Shown: positions 8,598 through 16,228, counted from the first letter of the stretch. The stretch: 64,000 bases of DNA from Bacteroidota bacterium (GCA_018266835.1 JAFDZP010000002.1:1463302-1527301), one strand, 5' to 3'. Notes: a model not told the origin generated them from the sequence alone. Program-made: numbers and translations.

Positions 8598-9743
8598 ATG
8601 AAAAAACCCTTACTTTTTTTCTTCACATCTGTATTACTATGTTCAGTTTTATTTTCACCTCTTAAAAGTTTTTCTTACCCGCGCTTTGCCGCTTACACAG
8701 GCGATAAGTGCGGTGACTGCCACGTCAATCCATCGGGGGCTTCGATGAGAACGGAATGGGGCACTAAGTATGGTCAGCAGAATCTTGAAATGGATATGTT
8801 CAAGAAGCTCTCCGCTAAAATGGAATTTTCTCCAAAACTGAGCAAAAGCATCTCAGTGGGCGGCGATGTGAGAATTGCTCACAGCGATAATCAGGTAAAG
8901 ACTTCAACTGCTGCAAATAAATTTCTTGCAATGGAAGGAAACATTTACATCAATGCAAAGCTTAATGAAAAGCTGAGCGTGTTTGTTTCGTCAGGATTGC
9001 AAAGCTCTGAAGCTCCTGTTAAGAATGAATTCTACGGTTTGCTTTCAAACATCAGTCCTGCAAAAATTTATTTTCAGGCAGGGAAATTTTCTCCGTCGTT
9101 CGGAATAAGAATTCCTGACCACAGAGCATATCAGAGATTATATTTACTCAATACTCCCTACGATGCAGATGCAGGATTGCTGCTTGGTATTTCTCCGGGA
9201 GATTTTAATATGAACGTTGCAGTCTTTAACGGACTCAGCATAGATTTCTTCGATACAGATTTAAATAAAATGTTTGTCGCTTCGGCTGATTATACTTTTC
9301 ACTTTGCCGAAGATCTGGTTCACGTAAATCTTGGAACATCTTTTTATAATAATCCTTTCAGAAAAGCTGACCAGTTTGGCGATATGATGGATGCAAACCA
9401 GAAATCGTTTAACGGATTTACAAAGATCGGTTTGTTCGATAGAGTTGCGATACTTGGTGAAGTTGACTTCATTGAAAATCAGGAGACGAATGTTTTCAAG
9501 CGTGGTATGTATAATTTCGGAGAGTTAAGCGTTCGCTTAGTAAGAGGCGTAGAGCTCCGCGGTCAGTACGAAATGCGCGACCCGAACAGAGATGTTGTTG
9601 ATGATGAGATTAGCAGAATAAGCGCCGGCTTTGCATTGTTCCCAATGCCGGGAATGGAAATGGAAGGCATGTACCGCTTCGTAACCGAAACACCATCAGT
9701 TGATAACAACGAGTATCAGATGATGTTTCATTTTTATTTTTGA
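8598..9743 (+). CDS. Outer-membrane beta-barrel with one c-type heme motif
   Basis: 381 residues. Signal peptide ending near SFSYP, then at once the motif C38-G-D-C41-H42, followed by VNPSGASMR. The remainder (about 70-381) is a run of amphipathic strands ending in aromatic FHFYF, as in porins. Other segments such as GKFSPSFGIRIPDHRAYQR resemble porins of this phylum. So a single c-heme site sits on the periplasmic entry side of a barrel. No named family is recognised with certainty. With the Rieske gene upstream I infer a redox role in the envelope, possibly electron transfer to an external acceptor. A structural heme is another option. Confidence 0.8.
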   Translation: MKKPLLFFFTSVLLCSVLFSPLKSFSYPRFAAYTGDKCGDCHVNPSGASMRTEWGTKYGQQNLEMDMFKKLSAKMEFSPKLSKSISVGGDVRIAHSDNQVKTSTAANKFLAMEGNIYINAKLNEKLSVFVSSGLQSSEAPVKNEFYGLLSNISPAKIYFQAGKFSPSFGIRIPDHRAYQRLYLLNTPYDADAGLLLGISPGDFNMNVAVFNGLSIDFFDTDLNKMFVASADYTFHFAEDLVHVNLGTSFYNNPFRKADQFGDMMDANQKSFNGFTKIGLFDRVAILGEVDFIENQETNVFKRGMYNFGELSVRLVRGVELRGQYEMRDPNRDVVDDEISRISAGFALFPMPGMEMEGMYRFVTETPSVDNNEYQMMFHFYF

Positions 9744-9753
9744 TTTTGCCATA

Positions 9754-9861
9754 ATGTTCCTCCCCTTACCAAGGGGAGGTTAGGTGGGGTTTAACGTATA
9801 ATTTGTTTTCACATTCAACATTAAACCACCCCTAGCCCCTTCTTGGTAAGGAGGGGAACAT
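9754..9861. repeat. GC-rich inverted-repeat element (MITE-like), copy 2
   Basis: Arms of about 41 nt: ATGTTCCTCCCCTTACC... and its imperfect reverse complement ending ...GGTAAGGAGGGGAACAT, with about 28 nt between. Each arm contains the CCCTT/AAGGGG palindrome and an ACCCC/GGGGT box next to TTTAA. Same family as 7811-7925. Confidence 0.8.
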
Positions 9862-9925
9862 GATTACTTTAATCTCTCGTTCCGATGCTCCAGCTTCGGA
9901 ACGCAAATTTCTATGAAACAATTTT

Positions 9926-9960
9926 GACCTGATCCCGCTATAGCGGGACCAGGTCTTTTT
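9926..9960 (+). terminator. Rho-independent terminator
   Basis: Stem GACCTG-A-TCCCGC with GCGGGA-C-CAGGTC around a TATA loop, followed directly by TTTTT. It would stop transcription leaving the heme-barrel gene. Confidence 0.75.
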
Positions 9961-9985
9961 GTTATACATTGAAATGTTTACGTGA

Positions 9986-10032
9986 TTCTTCCCCCTCCTT
10001 TATAAGGAGGAGGATAGGGGGAGGTAAAAAGG
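9986..10032. repeat. Half copy of the GC-rich repeat element
   Basis: One arm only: CCCCCTCC-TTTATA-GGAGGAGG followed by ATAGGGGGAGGTAAAAAGG. Matches the left arm of 7811-7925. Confidence 0.7.
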
Positions 10033-10080
10033 AAACCAATCATTGAAAACAACAAAACGGGATCCAATCATAAATAATTT

Positions 10081-10115
10081 GACCTGTCAGGATTAAAAAC
10101 CTGACAGGTCTTTTT
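10081..10115 (+). terminator. Second rho-independent terminator with the same outer stem
   Basis: Perfect 11-bp stem GACCTGTCAGG / CCTGACAGGTC, loop ATTAAAAA, then TTTTT. It ends 2 nt before the stop of the convergent gene at 10118. The flanks (TTTGACCTG ... CAGGTCTTTTTGTT) are the same as in the hairpin at 9926. Confidence 0.75.
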
Positions 10116-10117
10116 GT

Positions 10118-10372
10118 TCACTCCAACTCTACAACATAACTCTTATCCGGCAGGACATCGGGATTATTCTCTTCGTGATTCAGCACATGTGTATTCTGCA
10201 CAACGTTATCCACCTGCCTTACTTCCTTCACCGTGTACTTCCAGTCGGAGGTTCGTGTTAAATAAAAATCTTTTGTAAGCCGCGCGCCTTCGCGTGCAAG
10301 CTCGTTGCTGATTTTTGAAATTATTTTTTTTCCGTTTTTCCAAAACTCTATACGGTATTTTTGTTTTTCCAT
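10118..10372 (-). CDS. Small hypothetical protein
   Basis: 84 residues, highly charged, no signal peptide, no cysteines. It begins MEKQKYRIEFWKNGKKI and ends DKSYVVELE; the first half looks like two beta strands with an Arg-rich helix. Codon use and a stand-alone position between a terminator and the start region of 10435 make a real gene likely. No family recognised. Confidence 0.5.
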   Translation of the reverse strand: MEKQKYRIEFWKNGKKIISKISNELAREGARLTKDFYLTRTSDWKYTVKEVRQVDNVVQNTHVLNHEENNPDVLPDKSYVVELE

Positions 10373-10434
10373 TTTATAAAATATTATTTATCTTTTCACG
10401 GAACATAACCAAGAATTAAAGGTATATCCTATAT

Positions 10435-10950
10435 ATGAAACTTAAAACTCTCTTCCTTCTCTTAGCAACATTTTTTATCTCAATAAACTTACACGCTCAG
10501 GATAATCCCCCTAAGCCTCTTGATATTTCTTTTCTGAATTTGATCGAAGGCACATGGACGGGCCAATCCGACATGATGGGCGCTAAAATGAATGAAGAAG
10601 TTGTTTTCCGTATGGATATGAACAAACAATTTCTCATCATAAACCTATCGGCAGTCTCCGATGATAAAGCGCATACTTATACAGGGCTCGGTGTTTACGG
10701 ATGTGATGCACAGAACAATGTAACTTCATGGTGGTTTGATGACTGGGGAGTCGCAAGTGTATCCACAGGCACAGGAAAAATTGATGCGATGACTTTAACC
10801 CTGCAATCTAAAAATGCTACAGGCACAAGCAGCAGAAGTATGGAGCTGACCGGAGGGAAACTTGTAATGAAATGGACGGCTAACTGGAAGGATGCAAACG
10901 GAAAAGACCAGACTATGAGCAGTGAAACGACTTATACGAAGAAGCAATAG
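10435..10950 (+). CDS. Exported DUF1579-like protein
   Basis: 171 residues. Signal peptide ending HAQ. The mature domain has the DUF1579 pattern: an opening LIEGTWTGQSDMMG, a central GLGVYGCDAQNNVTSWWFDDWG and a closing strand series (KLVMKWTANWKD). DUF1579 is a small beta-barrel family of unknown role found in many exported proteins. Two clearer members lie at 63184-63747 and 63850-64000. It runs convergently against the cytochrome gene at 11035. Confidence 0.7.
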   Translation: MKLKTLFLLLATFFISINLHAQDNPPKPLDISFLNLIEGTWTGQSDMMGAKMNEEVVFRMDMNKQFLIINLSAVSDDKAHTYTGLGVYGCDAQNNVTSWWFDDWGVASVSTGTGKIDAMTLTLQSKNATGTSSRSMELTGGKLVMKWTANWKDANGKDQTMSSETTYTKKQ

Positions 10951-10952
10951 TT

Positions 10953-11034
10953 GCCGGATGTCAGTTGCCGGTTCTCAGTAACAGCTTAGATACCGATAAC
11001 CGACAACTAGCAACTAGCAACTGACAACTGAGAA
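10953..11034. repeat. Degenerate CAACT/AGTTG inverted repeat between convergent genes
   Basis: Left side holds GTTGCCGG, GTCAGTTGC and GTTCTCAGT; right side holds CAACTAGCAACTAGCAACTGACAAC and ACTGAGAAC, reverse complements of the left words. It fills exactly the gap between the two stop codons and may act as a bidirectional terminator. Confidence 0.6.
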
Positions 11035-11454
11035 CTACTTATCATAACTTCTGAAATACTCCAGCAATGCGCGGGCTTCATCCTGTGATAAGTTCTGCAA
11101 AGGCATCTGCATTCCGTATTTCTGCATCAGGTCTTCGGCAGTTGCATTACTCTTAGTCATTTCTACAGGATTCAAAATCATATTCATTATATATTCAGGT
11201 TTTCTTCTCTTCGTTACTCCCTGCATCAGCGGACCCACTTTGCATTGATTCATCATATGGCACATGCTGCACTTTGCATCAAATATTTCTTTGCCATGAG
11301 TCACAAGTCTTTCATCAATTGTACTGCTTAGTTTTAATTCTTTCACGGGACCTACGCCGAGCTCCTGCAGTTTGGAATTTCTTACCGTTAAAAATCCTGC
11401 AAGTGATATTATCGATACCGCTGCTATTATTATTAATGTTTTTCTGTTCTTCAT
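11035..11454 (-). CDS. Membrane-anchored monoheme cytochrome c
   Basis: 139 residues. One N-terminal membrane anchor (residues 5-25) without a clear cleavage site. The heme motif is C62-S-M-C65-H66, and the distal part holds Met-rich segments (KYGMQMPLQNLS) that can supply the axial Met, then the typical closing helix DEARALLEYFRSY. This is a class I cytochrome c fold. Its start lies 20 nt after the ric stop, so it is probably transcribed with ric under the FNR-type site at 12249. A role in electron supply during NO or nitrite stress is inferred from context. Confidence 0.85.
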   Translation of the reverse strand: MKNRKTLIIIAAVSIISLAGFLTVRNSKLQELGVGPVKELKLSSTIDERLVTHGKEIFDAKCSMCHMMNQCKVGPLMQGVTKRRKPEYIMNMILNPVEMTKSNATAEDLMQKYGMQMPLQNLSQDEARALLEYFRSYDK

Positions 11455-11474
11455 TTTAATATATATAGTAAAAA

Positions 11475-12185
11475 TTAATTTCTGATTCCGCTTTCTATTT
11501 CAATTGCCTTTGGGAAGAGGATGTTGTTTTCAAGGTGAATATGGATTTTCAAATCCTTGTAAAACTCATCCAGCTCGTTGAACGTTACTCTGAATGTAGT
11601 GCATGCATTTTCAGGCGGAGTGAAGTTGTTGGTAATCTGTTTCAGTATCTCAATATCTCCGCCTGCTTCTTCGTGCTCTCTTATCAATACGCTTATGGGT
11701 GTTTCTACATTTCCGAAAGGAGGAAACGAAACGCTATTGTATGTTTTATCCATGCTTGAAATATATGGAAACAAAACTCTCTCTTCTTTTTCCATGTGAG
11801 ATAAAAGCTCTTCCCGGATTTTTCCAAACACTTCTTTTAGCTGAGGCAGATAATCAAACCTGTCTCCGTGAGCGTTAACAACTTTATCTATATGCTGTGA
11901 TATTACAGGGAAAACTCTTCTTAAATAATCGTGATGATTTACTTTTATGTACTCGCATAAAAATGACATCGGCCAGAAATTGAATTTATCGCTTACGTAT
12001 TCGTTTTCAACCTTGGCAAGTTCATTAGTGATTTCCTCTGCATTCAGTCCTTTTTCAGTGCAGATGTTTGAAAACAATTTCTTTCCTCCGCAGCAGTAAT
12101 CAAGATTATATTTTTCAAGGACTCTTATTGCCCTGAAGTTGTTCTTTACAATTTCTCCGAGTGATGTTTCAGGTGTGATGTTCAT
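11475..12185 (-). CDS. ric: Iron-sulfur cluster repair di-iron protein (RIC/YtfE/ScdA)
   Basis: 236 residues, normal length for the family. The N-terminal ScdA_N domain has the diagnostic DYCCGG motif (C31, C32) after SLGEIVKNNFRAIRVLEKY. A hemerythrin-like four-helix domain follows, with spaced ligands in KVNHHDYLRR, HGDRFD, LSHMEKEERVLFP, IREHEEAG and HIHLENNILFPKA. RIC proteins rebuild [Fe-S] clusters damaged by nitric oxide or peroxide using a di-iron centre. The first gene of a two-gene unit with a cytochrome c. A perfect TTGA-N6-TCAA palindrome is 64-77 nt upstream of its start, which fits control by the Crp/Fnr protein encoded at 13507. Confidence 0.92.
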   Translation of the reverse strand: MNITPETSLGEIVKNNFRAIRVLEKYNLDYCCGGKKLFSNICTEKGLNAEEITNELAKVENEYVSDKFNFWPMSFLCEYIKVNHHDYLRRVFPVISQHIDKVVNAHGDRFDYLPQLKEVFGKIREELLSHMEKEERVLFPYISSMDKTYNSVSFPPFGNVETPISVLIREHEEAGGDIEILKQITNNFTPPENACTTFRVTFNELDEFYKDLKIHIHLENNILFPKAIEIESGIRN

Positions 12186-12248
12186 TTTATTTTATTGTTT
12201 GGTTTTCTTTAGTTACAATAAAATTAAATGAATCGGATTTGAGAGGCA

Positions 12249-12262
12249 TTGACTTAAGTCAA
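12249..12262 (-). promoter_or_regulatory. FNR/DNR-type operator upstream of ric
   Basis: Perfect palindrome TTGACTTAAGTCAA, fitting TTGA-N6-TCAA. Its centre is 70 nt upstream of the ric start; if placed at -41.5 it would give a leader of about 29 nt. An identical 14-mer lies upstream of nrfH at 52397-52410. Confidence 0.75.
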
Positions 12263-12297
12263 AGGGAAAACTATAAGCAGGAATAGTTATGAATCTG

Positions 12298-12984
12298 TCA
12301 TATCCTGCTAAGCACATTAGATACAATTCTATCACAGCGGGAGCCGAGAAAACTGAACACTTCATTTTCTTTGTAAACATTGATAAGGTTTTTTCTCAGA
12401 ATTTCTTTTGCCCTGTTCAGCCGTACTTTCACGTTTCCTTCGGTCAGTTTCAGGCATTCACTTGTTTCAGCAATACTCATTTTTTCAATCTCTCTCATTA
12501 CAAAAACAGTTCTGTATTTCAGAGGAAGATTATCTATAACTTTCTCAAGCGCTTCCTTAAGCTCGTTGTTGGAGGCTTTCTCTTCGGGATTCATATCCTT
12601 AGATATCAGCGAGAGCATTCTGCTCTCATCCTCTCCGGCTGAGCTGTATAAATTTGATTTTTTATTTTTAATATTTCTTGCCATGGATTCGTTAATTACT
12701 ATTCTTGTAAGCCACGTCGGGAATGCCGAGCGATGTTCAAACTTTTGCAGATTTTCGTATGCCTTTATATATGATGCCTGCAATACATCCTGCACTTCGT
12801 CATCATCATTAATAAACGACCTGCCTATTCTGAAGAGCCTCTGATTATACCTGCGCATTATAATTTCATAGGCATTCTTATTGCCGCTTAAAATTTCTTT
12901 TATCACTTCCTCATCAGTTATATCTGACGCAGCATTTTTTTGTTTAATGTTTTCCACTTTGTTTTTTGGTCCTCGGCTTTCCAT
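12298..12984 (-). CDS. ECF-type sigma-70 factor
   Basis: About 228 residues from the ATG at 12984. The frame stays open to 13119, but the extra 45 residues are hydrophobic, non-homologous and overlap the divergent DoxX gene, so the inner start is preferred; a GTG at 12957 is also possible. Region 2 is visible in YNQRLFRIGRSFINDDDEVQDVLQASYIKAYENLQKFE...FPTWLTRIVINE, region 4 in LPLKYRTVFVMREIEKMSIAETSECLKLTEGNVKVRLNRAKE. It directs RNA polymerase to a small regulon. No anti-sigma gene is adjacent. The divergent neighbour encodes a DoxX-like membrane protein and is a likely target. Confidence 0.88.
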   Translation of the reverse strand: MESRGPKNKVENIKQKNAASDITDEEVIKEILSGNKNAYEIIMRRYNQRLFRIGRSFINDDDEVQDVLQASYIKAYENLQKFEHRSAFPTWLTRIVINESMARNIKNKKSNLYSSAGEDESRMLSLISKDMNPEEKASNNELKEALEKVIDNLPLKYRTVFVMREIEKMSIAETSECLKLTEGNVKVRLNRAKEILRKNLINVYKENEVFSFLGSRCDRIVSNVLSRI

Positions 12985-13008
12985 TTTAGATAAGCCAGCG
13001 CTTAAAAG

Positions 13009-13041
13009 GTTACAAAAAAAATTCTGTATCCTTTTTGTGAC
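13009..13041. promoter_or_regulatory. Inverted repeat between sigma factor and doxX genes
   Basis: GTTACAAAAA and TTTTTGTGAC (9 of 10 complementary) are separated by 13 nt in the shared divergent promoter region. On the minus strand TGTAACC followed after about 15 nt by TATCTAA resembles an ECF-type -35/-10 pair, but it would lie very close to the ATG at 12984. Confidence 0.35.
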
Positions 13042-13093
13042 TTCTTTATCTAACGGAGTAATAAGTAAATAAAGAAAATTAAAGAAAATAAAA

Positions 13094-13483
13094 ATGAACA
13101 ACACAGAGCAAAAACTCAAACCTGTTTACTCACTGCTTAAAGCAGTTTTTATTATTGTTCCTATAGTCGCAGGGCTGGATAAATTCACAAATATTTTAAC
13201 TAACTGGGAGATGTATCTAAATCCCATGCTTGCCGGCATTCTGCCCTTCAGCGCAAAAATTTTTATGATGATAGTCGGATTAATTGAAATCACTGCGGGA
13301 TTTATCGTAATGGCAAAGCCAAAAATCGGTTCAGTTATTGTTTCCGCGTGGCTGGTATGCATTGCGCTCTCACTGCTTGCAGGCGGGCATTTCCTTGATG
13401 TTGCAGTAAGGGATTTAGTAATGGCAGTAAGTGCGTTTACTTTGTTTAAGCTTACTTCAATATTGGAAAGCAGCGGGAAATAA
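13094..13483 (+). CDS. DoxX-like integral membrane protein
   Basis: 129 residues with four hydrophobic helices (about 10-30, 47-70, 75-97, 100-125) and little else. The layout and the opening ...GLDKFTN..., plus IVGLIEITAGFIVM, fit the DoxX/DoxD-like family (small quinone-linked or thiosulfate-oxidation-related membrane proteins, most uncharacterised). It is transcribed divergently from the ECF sigma gene, from which it may receive control. Confidence 0.7.
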   Translation: MNNTEQKLKPVYSLLKAVFIIVPIVAGLDKFTNILTNWEMYLNPMLAGILPFSAKIFMMIVGLIEITAGFIVMAKPKIGSVIVSAWLVCIALSLLAGGHFLDVAVRDLVMAVSAFTLFKLTSILESSGK

Positions 13484-13506
13484 AAAGAAGATAGTAAGTA
13501 GTGAAA

Positions 13507-14205
13507 TCACTCCGCCATCTTCTTCAGCTTCTCTATATTCTTTATAGTAAAAGATTTTCCGGAGACTTCAACAAGATTTTCATCCTGAAGCTTCTTTAAT
13601 GTGCGGGATAGTGTTTCGGGAATTGTGCCGAGCAGTGATGCCATATCGTAACGGCTGATATCGACTTCAAAACTTTCTTTGCCGGTCTTTTTGTGTTCGG
13701 CTAATAGAAATCCTGCAACACGCTTAACAACATCCTTTAAGGTAAGATTTTCAATCTGAAAATTCAGCTGTCTGTTCTTCTTCGCAAGACTGGCAAGCAT
13801 CTTCAGACATATACTTATATCGTTTTTAAAAAACTGATAGAGGCGTTCGGCGGGTATATAAAGTATTTCGGTGAAATCTTCCATTACCATTGCATTTGCA
13901 GGGTATGTGTATTCCCGGGTATCATCAGTAAATTTTTCAAACATCGGAACTTCTGCGAATGAATTAAAAGGATAAATGAGGTGAAGAATTTGCTCGCGTC
14001 CCTCTTTTGAGACCTTATAAATTTTCACTGCGCCTTCCAGAACAACATAGGGTCCGCCATACATTTCAGATTCAAAAAAAATTATATCTCCCTTGCCGAA
14101 TTTTTTTTTGCTGACGAACGATTTTATTTTTTCGAGGTCGTCATCGTTCATTTCTGTGAAAAGAAATATTTTTTTCAGAACAGAGTTATCAACTGATTTA
14201 CCCAT
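13507..14205 (-). CDS. Crp/Fnr-family transcription regulator (DNR-like)
   Basis: 232 residues. Residues 10-125 form a cyclic-nucleotide-binding-type beta-roll (FGKGDIIFFESEMYGGPYVVLEGAVKIYKVSKEGREQ), followed by a dimerisation helix and a Crp-type winged helix (155-232). The recognition helix reads IPETLSRTLKKL with E197, S200 and R201, the same E-x-x-S-R as FNR, which reads TTGA half-sites. There are no N-terminal cysteines, so it cannot hold the FNR [4Fe-4S] cluster; this resembles DNR/NnrR proteins, some of which sense NO through heme. Matching TTGA-N6-TCAA sites lie upstream of ric and nrfH. Its start codon overlaps the SemiSWEET stop by 8 nt. Confidence 0.9.
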   Translation of the reverse strand: MGKSVDNSVLKKIFLFTEMNDDDLEKIKSFVSKKKFGKGDIIFFESEMYGGPYVVLEGAVKIYKVSKEGREQILHLIYPFNSFAEVPMFEKFTDDTREYTYPANAMVMEDFTEILYIPAERLYQFFKNDISICLKMLASLAKKNRQLNFQIENLTLKDVVKRVAGFLLAEHKKTGKESFEVDISRYDMASLLGTIPETLSRTLKKLQDENLVEVSGKSFTIKNIEKLKKMAE

Positions 14206-14458
14206 AGCGGAGCTTCATTATTAGGTTGATGGTTGCGAAGATTGTTCCGATACCGTTAGCAAAGACAAGCGGCATATCGGCGATGATGATTCCGTAAACA
14301 AGCCAGAGAATGATTCCTACTTCCATCATTACAATCATTGGCAGCGAAAGGTCTTTTGTGTGCTTGGTTTTTATAGCGCGAAGCCCCTGCGGAAGCAGGG
14401 CGAACGTTGTAAAAAATGCGGCTACAAAGCCGAGTATGGTTATGAAGGTATGGTCCAA
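14198..14458 (-). CDS. SemiSWEET-type sugar transporter
   Basis: 86 residues, the length of a bacterial SemiSWEET (one triple-helix bundle, works as a dimer). Three membrane helices are visible (about 5-25, 40-60, 63-83). The PQ-loop-like segment FALLPQGLRAIKTKHTKDLS in the first bundle is diagnostic. It is translationally coupled to the Crp/Fnr regulator gene, an unexpected pairing with no clear metabolic link. Substrate probably a small sugar, by family knowledge only. Confidence 0.88.
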   Translation of the reverse strand: MDHTFITILGFVAAFFTTFALLPQGLRAIKTKHTKDLSLPMIVMMEVGIILWLVYGIIIADMPLVFANGIGTIFATINLIMKLRYG

Positions 14459-14659
14459 AAGATTATGAAAAATTTATCTGCTGAAAAAATATTTCCCTAT
14501 TAGTACTAATAAGCAGCAGAGCATTTACTTTTTAATACAGTATTACTAAGTTTGTGAGCTTTTATCTTTTGATAAAGTTGTAGGAATTGCTGCGTTCATT
14601 AAAGTAAAAACGCAAAGTTTGATTAAGAAATTCCAATCTTGATAAAACAATATTATAGG

Positions 14660-14689
14660 GCGAAACTTACGAGGGGGCGTAAGTTTCGC
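14660..14689. repeat. Palindromic repeat with AACTTACG stem, copy 1
   Basis: Perfect 12-bp stem GCGAAACTTACG / CGTAAGTTTCGC around loop AGGGGG, 7 nt after the stop of the glycyl-tRNA synthetase gene (minus strand). It may serve as terminator. The same hairpin in reverse orientation is at 38554-38579. Confidence 0.75.
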
Positions 14690-14695
14690 TATAAG

Positions 14696-16063
14696 TTAAA
14701 TCAATACTTTATTGATTAAATAATTTCTTATCTGGTCAATTGGAATTCTGATTTGCTCCATAGAATCCCGTTCACGAATCGTAACAGTGTTGTTCTCCAA
14801 TGATTCAGTATCAACAGTGATACAGAATGGAGTTCCGTTCTCATCCTGCCTTCTGTAGCGTCTTCCGACTGCACCGGATTCATCATAGAACACATTGAAA
14901 TTCTTTCGTAACTCAGCTGTTATTTTATGAGCAAGCTCAGGCATTCCGTCGCGATTTACCAATGGAAAAATCGCAGCTTTAATCGGAGCCAGTGCCGGAT
15001 GCAGATGAAGAACAACTCTTGTTTCCGAGCTCGTCGTTCCGTCAGAGTTTTCTTTCTTCAGTTCCTGCTCTTCGTAGGCATCAACAAGAAAAGCCATAAA
15101 GCTTCTTGATGCGCCTGCTGAAGTTTCGATTACATATGGAATAAATCTCTCTTTAGTCTGGTCATCGTAGTACTCCATTTTTTTACCGGAGAATTCTGTA
15201 TGACGCTTGAGGTCGAAGTCAGTTCTGTTGTGAATGCCTTCAATCTCTCCCCAGCCGAACGGGAATTCATATTCAATATCGGCAGCAGCTTTTGCATAGT
15301 GAGCAAGTTTATCGGGAGATAAAAATTTCATCTTCTCTTTTTTCAATCCGTACTTTATGAACCAGTTATAACGAAGTTCTTTCCAGTAATCGAACCATTT
15401 TTCATCTTCGCCCGGCTTAACAAAGAACTGCATTTCCATTTGTTCAAACTCGCGTGTGCGGAATAAAAAATTCTTTGTATTAATTTCGTTTCTGAAAGCT
15501 TTACCGACCTGGGCAATTCCGAAAGGAAGCTTCTGCCTTGCAGATTCTCTAACGTTAAGGAAGTTAAGGTAAATTCCCTGTGCAGTTTCAGGTCTTATAT
15601 AAATTGCGTTTGAAGATTCTTCCAGAGGACCGATGAAGGTCTTGAACATCATATTAAAATTTCTTGCTTCGGTAAACTTTCCTTCTGCATGGCACTTGCT
15701 GGCTTTTCTTCCTTTATATCCTTTGTTGCCGCATTCAACGTCATCAAGCTGGTCAGCGCGGAAGCGTGCTTTGCATTCTTTGCAGTCAACAAGCGGGTCA
15801 GTGAAATTTTCAACGTGACCGGAAGCTTCCCATGTTTTTGGGTGCATAAGGATAGAAGCATCGAGACCTTCGACATCTTCGCGAAGAGTCATTTCTTTCC
15901 ACCATGCTTCTTTAATATTGCGAAGCAGTTCAACGCCAAGCGGACCGTAATCGTAGCAGCCGTTCAGTCCCCCATAAATTTCCGAAGACTGGAAGACAAA
16001 TCCTTTTCGTTTAGCCAACGAAACAATTTTCTCCATAACATCGTTTTTGGAATTATTAGCCAT
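14696..16063 (-). CDS. glyS: Glycyl-tRNA synthetase (dimeric, class II)
   Basis: 455 residues, the single-chain alpha2 type (GlyQS), not the alpha2beta2 bacterial type. Class II motifs are visible: an N-terminal GGLNGCYDYGPLGVELL, a motif-2 region FRNEINTKNFLFRTREFEQMEMQFF, motif 3 SRSFMAFLVDAYEE, and a C-terminal anticodon-binding domain (HPALAPIKAAIFPL ... FCITVD...TVTIRERDS). A Cys-containing insertion (CKECKARFRADQLDDVECGNKG) may bind zinc. It charges tRNA-Gly with glycine in the cytoplasm. Transcribed alone; followed by a strong hairpin. Confidence 0.96.
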   Translation of the reverse strand: MANNSKNDVMEKIVSLAKRKGFVFQSSEIYGGLNGCYDYGPLGVELLRNIKEAWWKEMTLREDVEGLDASILMHPKTWEASGHVENFTDPLVDCKECKARFRADQLDDVECGNKGYKGRKASKCHAEGKFTEARNFNMMFKTFIGPLEESSNAIYIRPETAQGIYLNFLNVRESARQKLPFGIAQVGKAFRNEINTKNFLFRTREFEQMEMQFFVKPGEDEKWFDYWKELRYNWFIKYGLKKEKMKFLSPDKLAHYAKAAADIEYEFPFGWGEIEGIHNRTDFDLKRHTEFSGKKMEYYDDQTKERFIPYVIETSAGASRSFMAFLVDAYEEQELKKENSDGTTSSETRVVLHLHPALAPIKAAIFPLVNRDGMPELAHKITAELRKNFNVFYDESGAVGRRYRRQDENGTPFCITVDTESLENNTVTIRERDSMEQIRIPIDQIRNYLINKVLI

Positions 16064-16228
16064 ATGTATTATAAAATTGAGTTAATTTTAAATTTACCAA
16101 AAACGTTGTATATTAAATATGTAAAATTTTAATCTAAATTCTAATTTGATACTAATCTGTTAAACCGTTTAAAATTATATTATACAGAAACTAAGCCGCC
16201 GGGTGCACTGGTAAATTTCTTTTCGGAG

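Larger units (their letters stand above)
9744..10117. other. Repeat-rich intergenic region
   Basis: 374 nt without a gene. It holds one full inverted-repeat element (9754-9861), a half element (9986-10032) and two strong hairpin terminators (9926-9960 and 10081-10115). No reading frame of interest. Confidence 0.7.

Noticed and set aside
7811..10032. CRISPR-like array of GC-rich repeats
   Set aside because: Copies are irregularly spaced, inverted, few, and no cas genes are present.
12380..12844. 154-codon plus-strand frame
   Set aside because: Antisense shadow of the ECF sigma gene, which has clear region 2 and 4 motifs.
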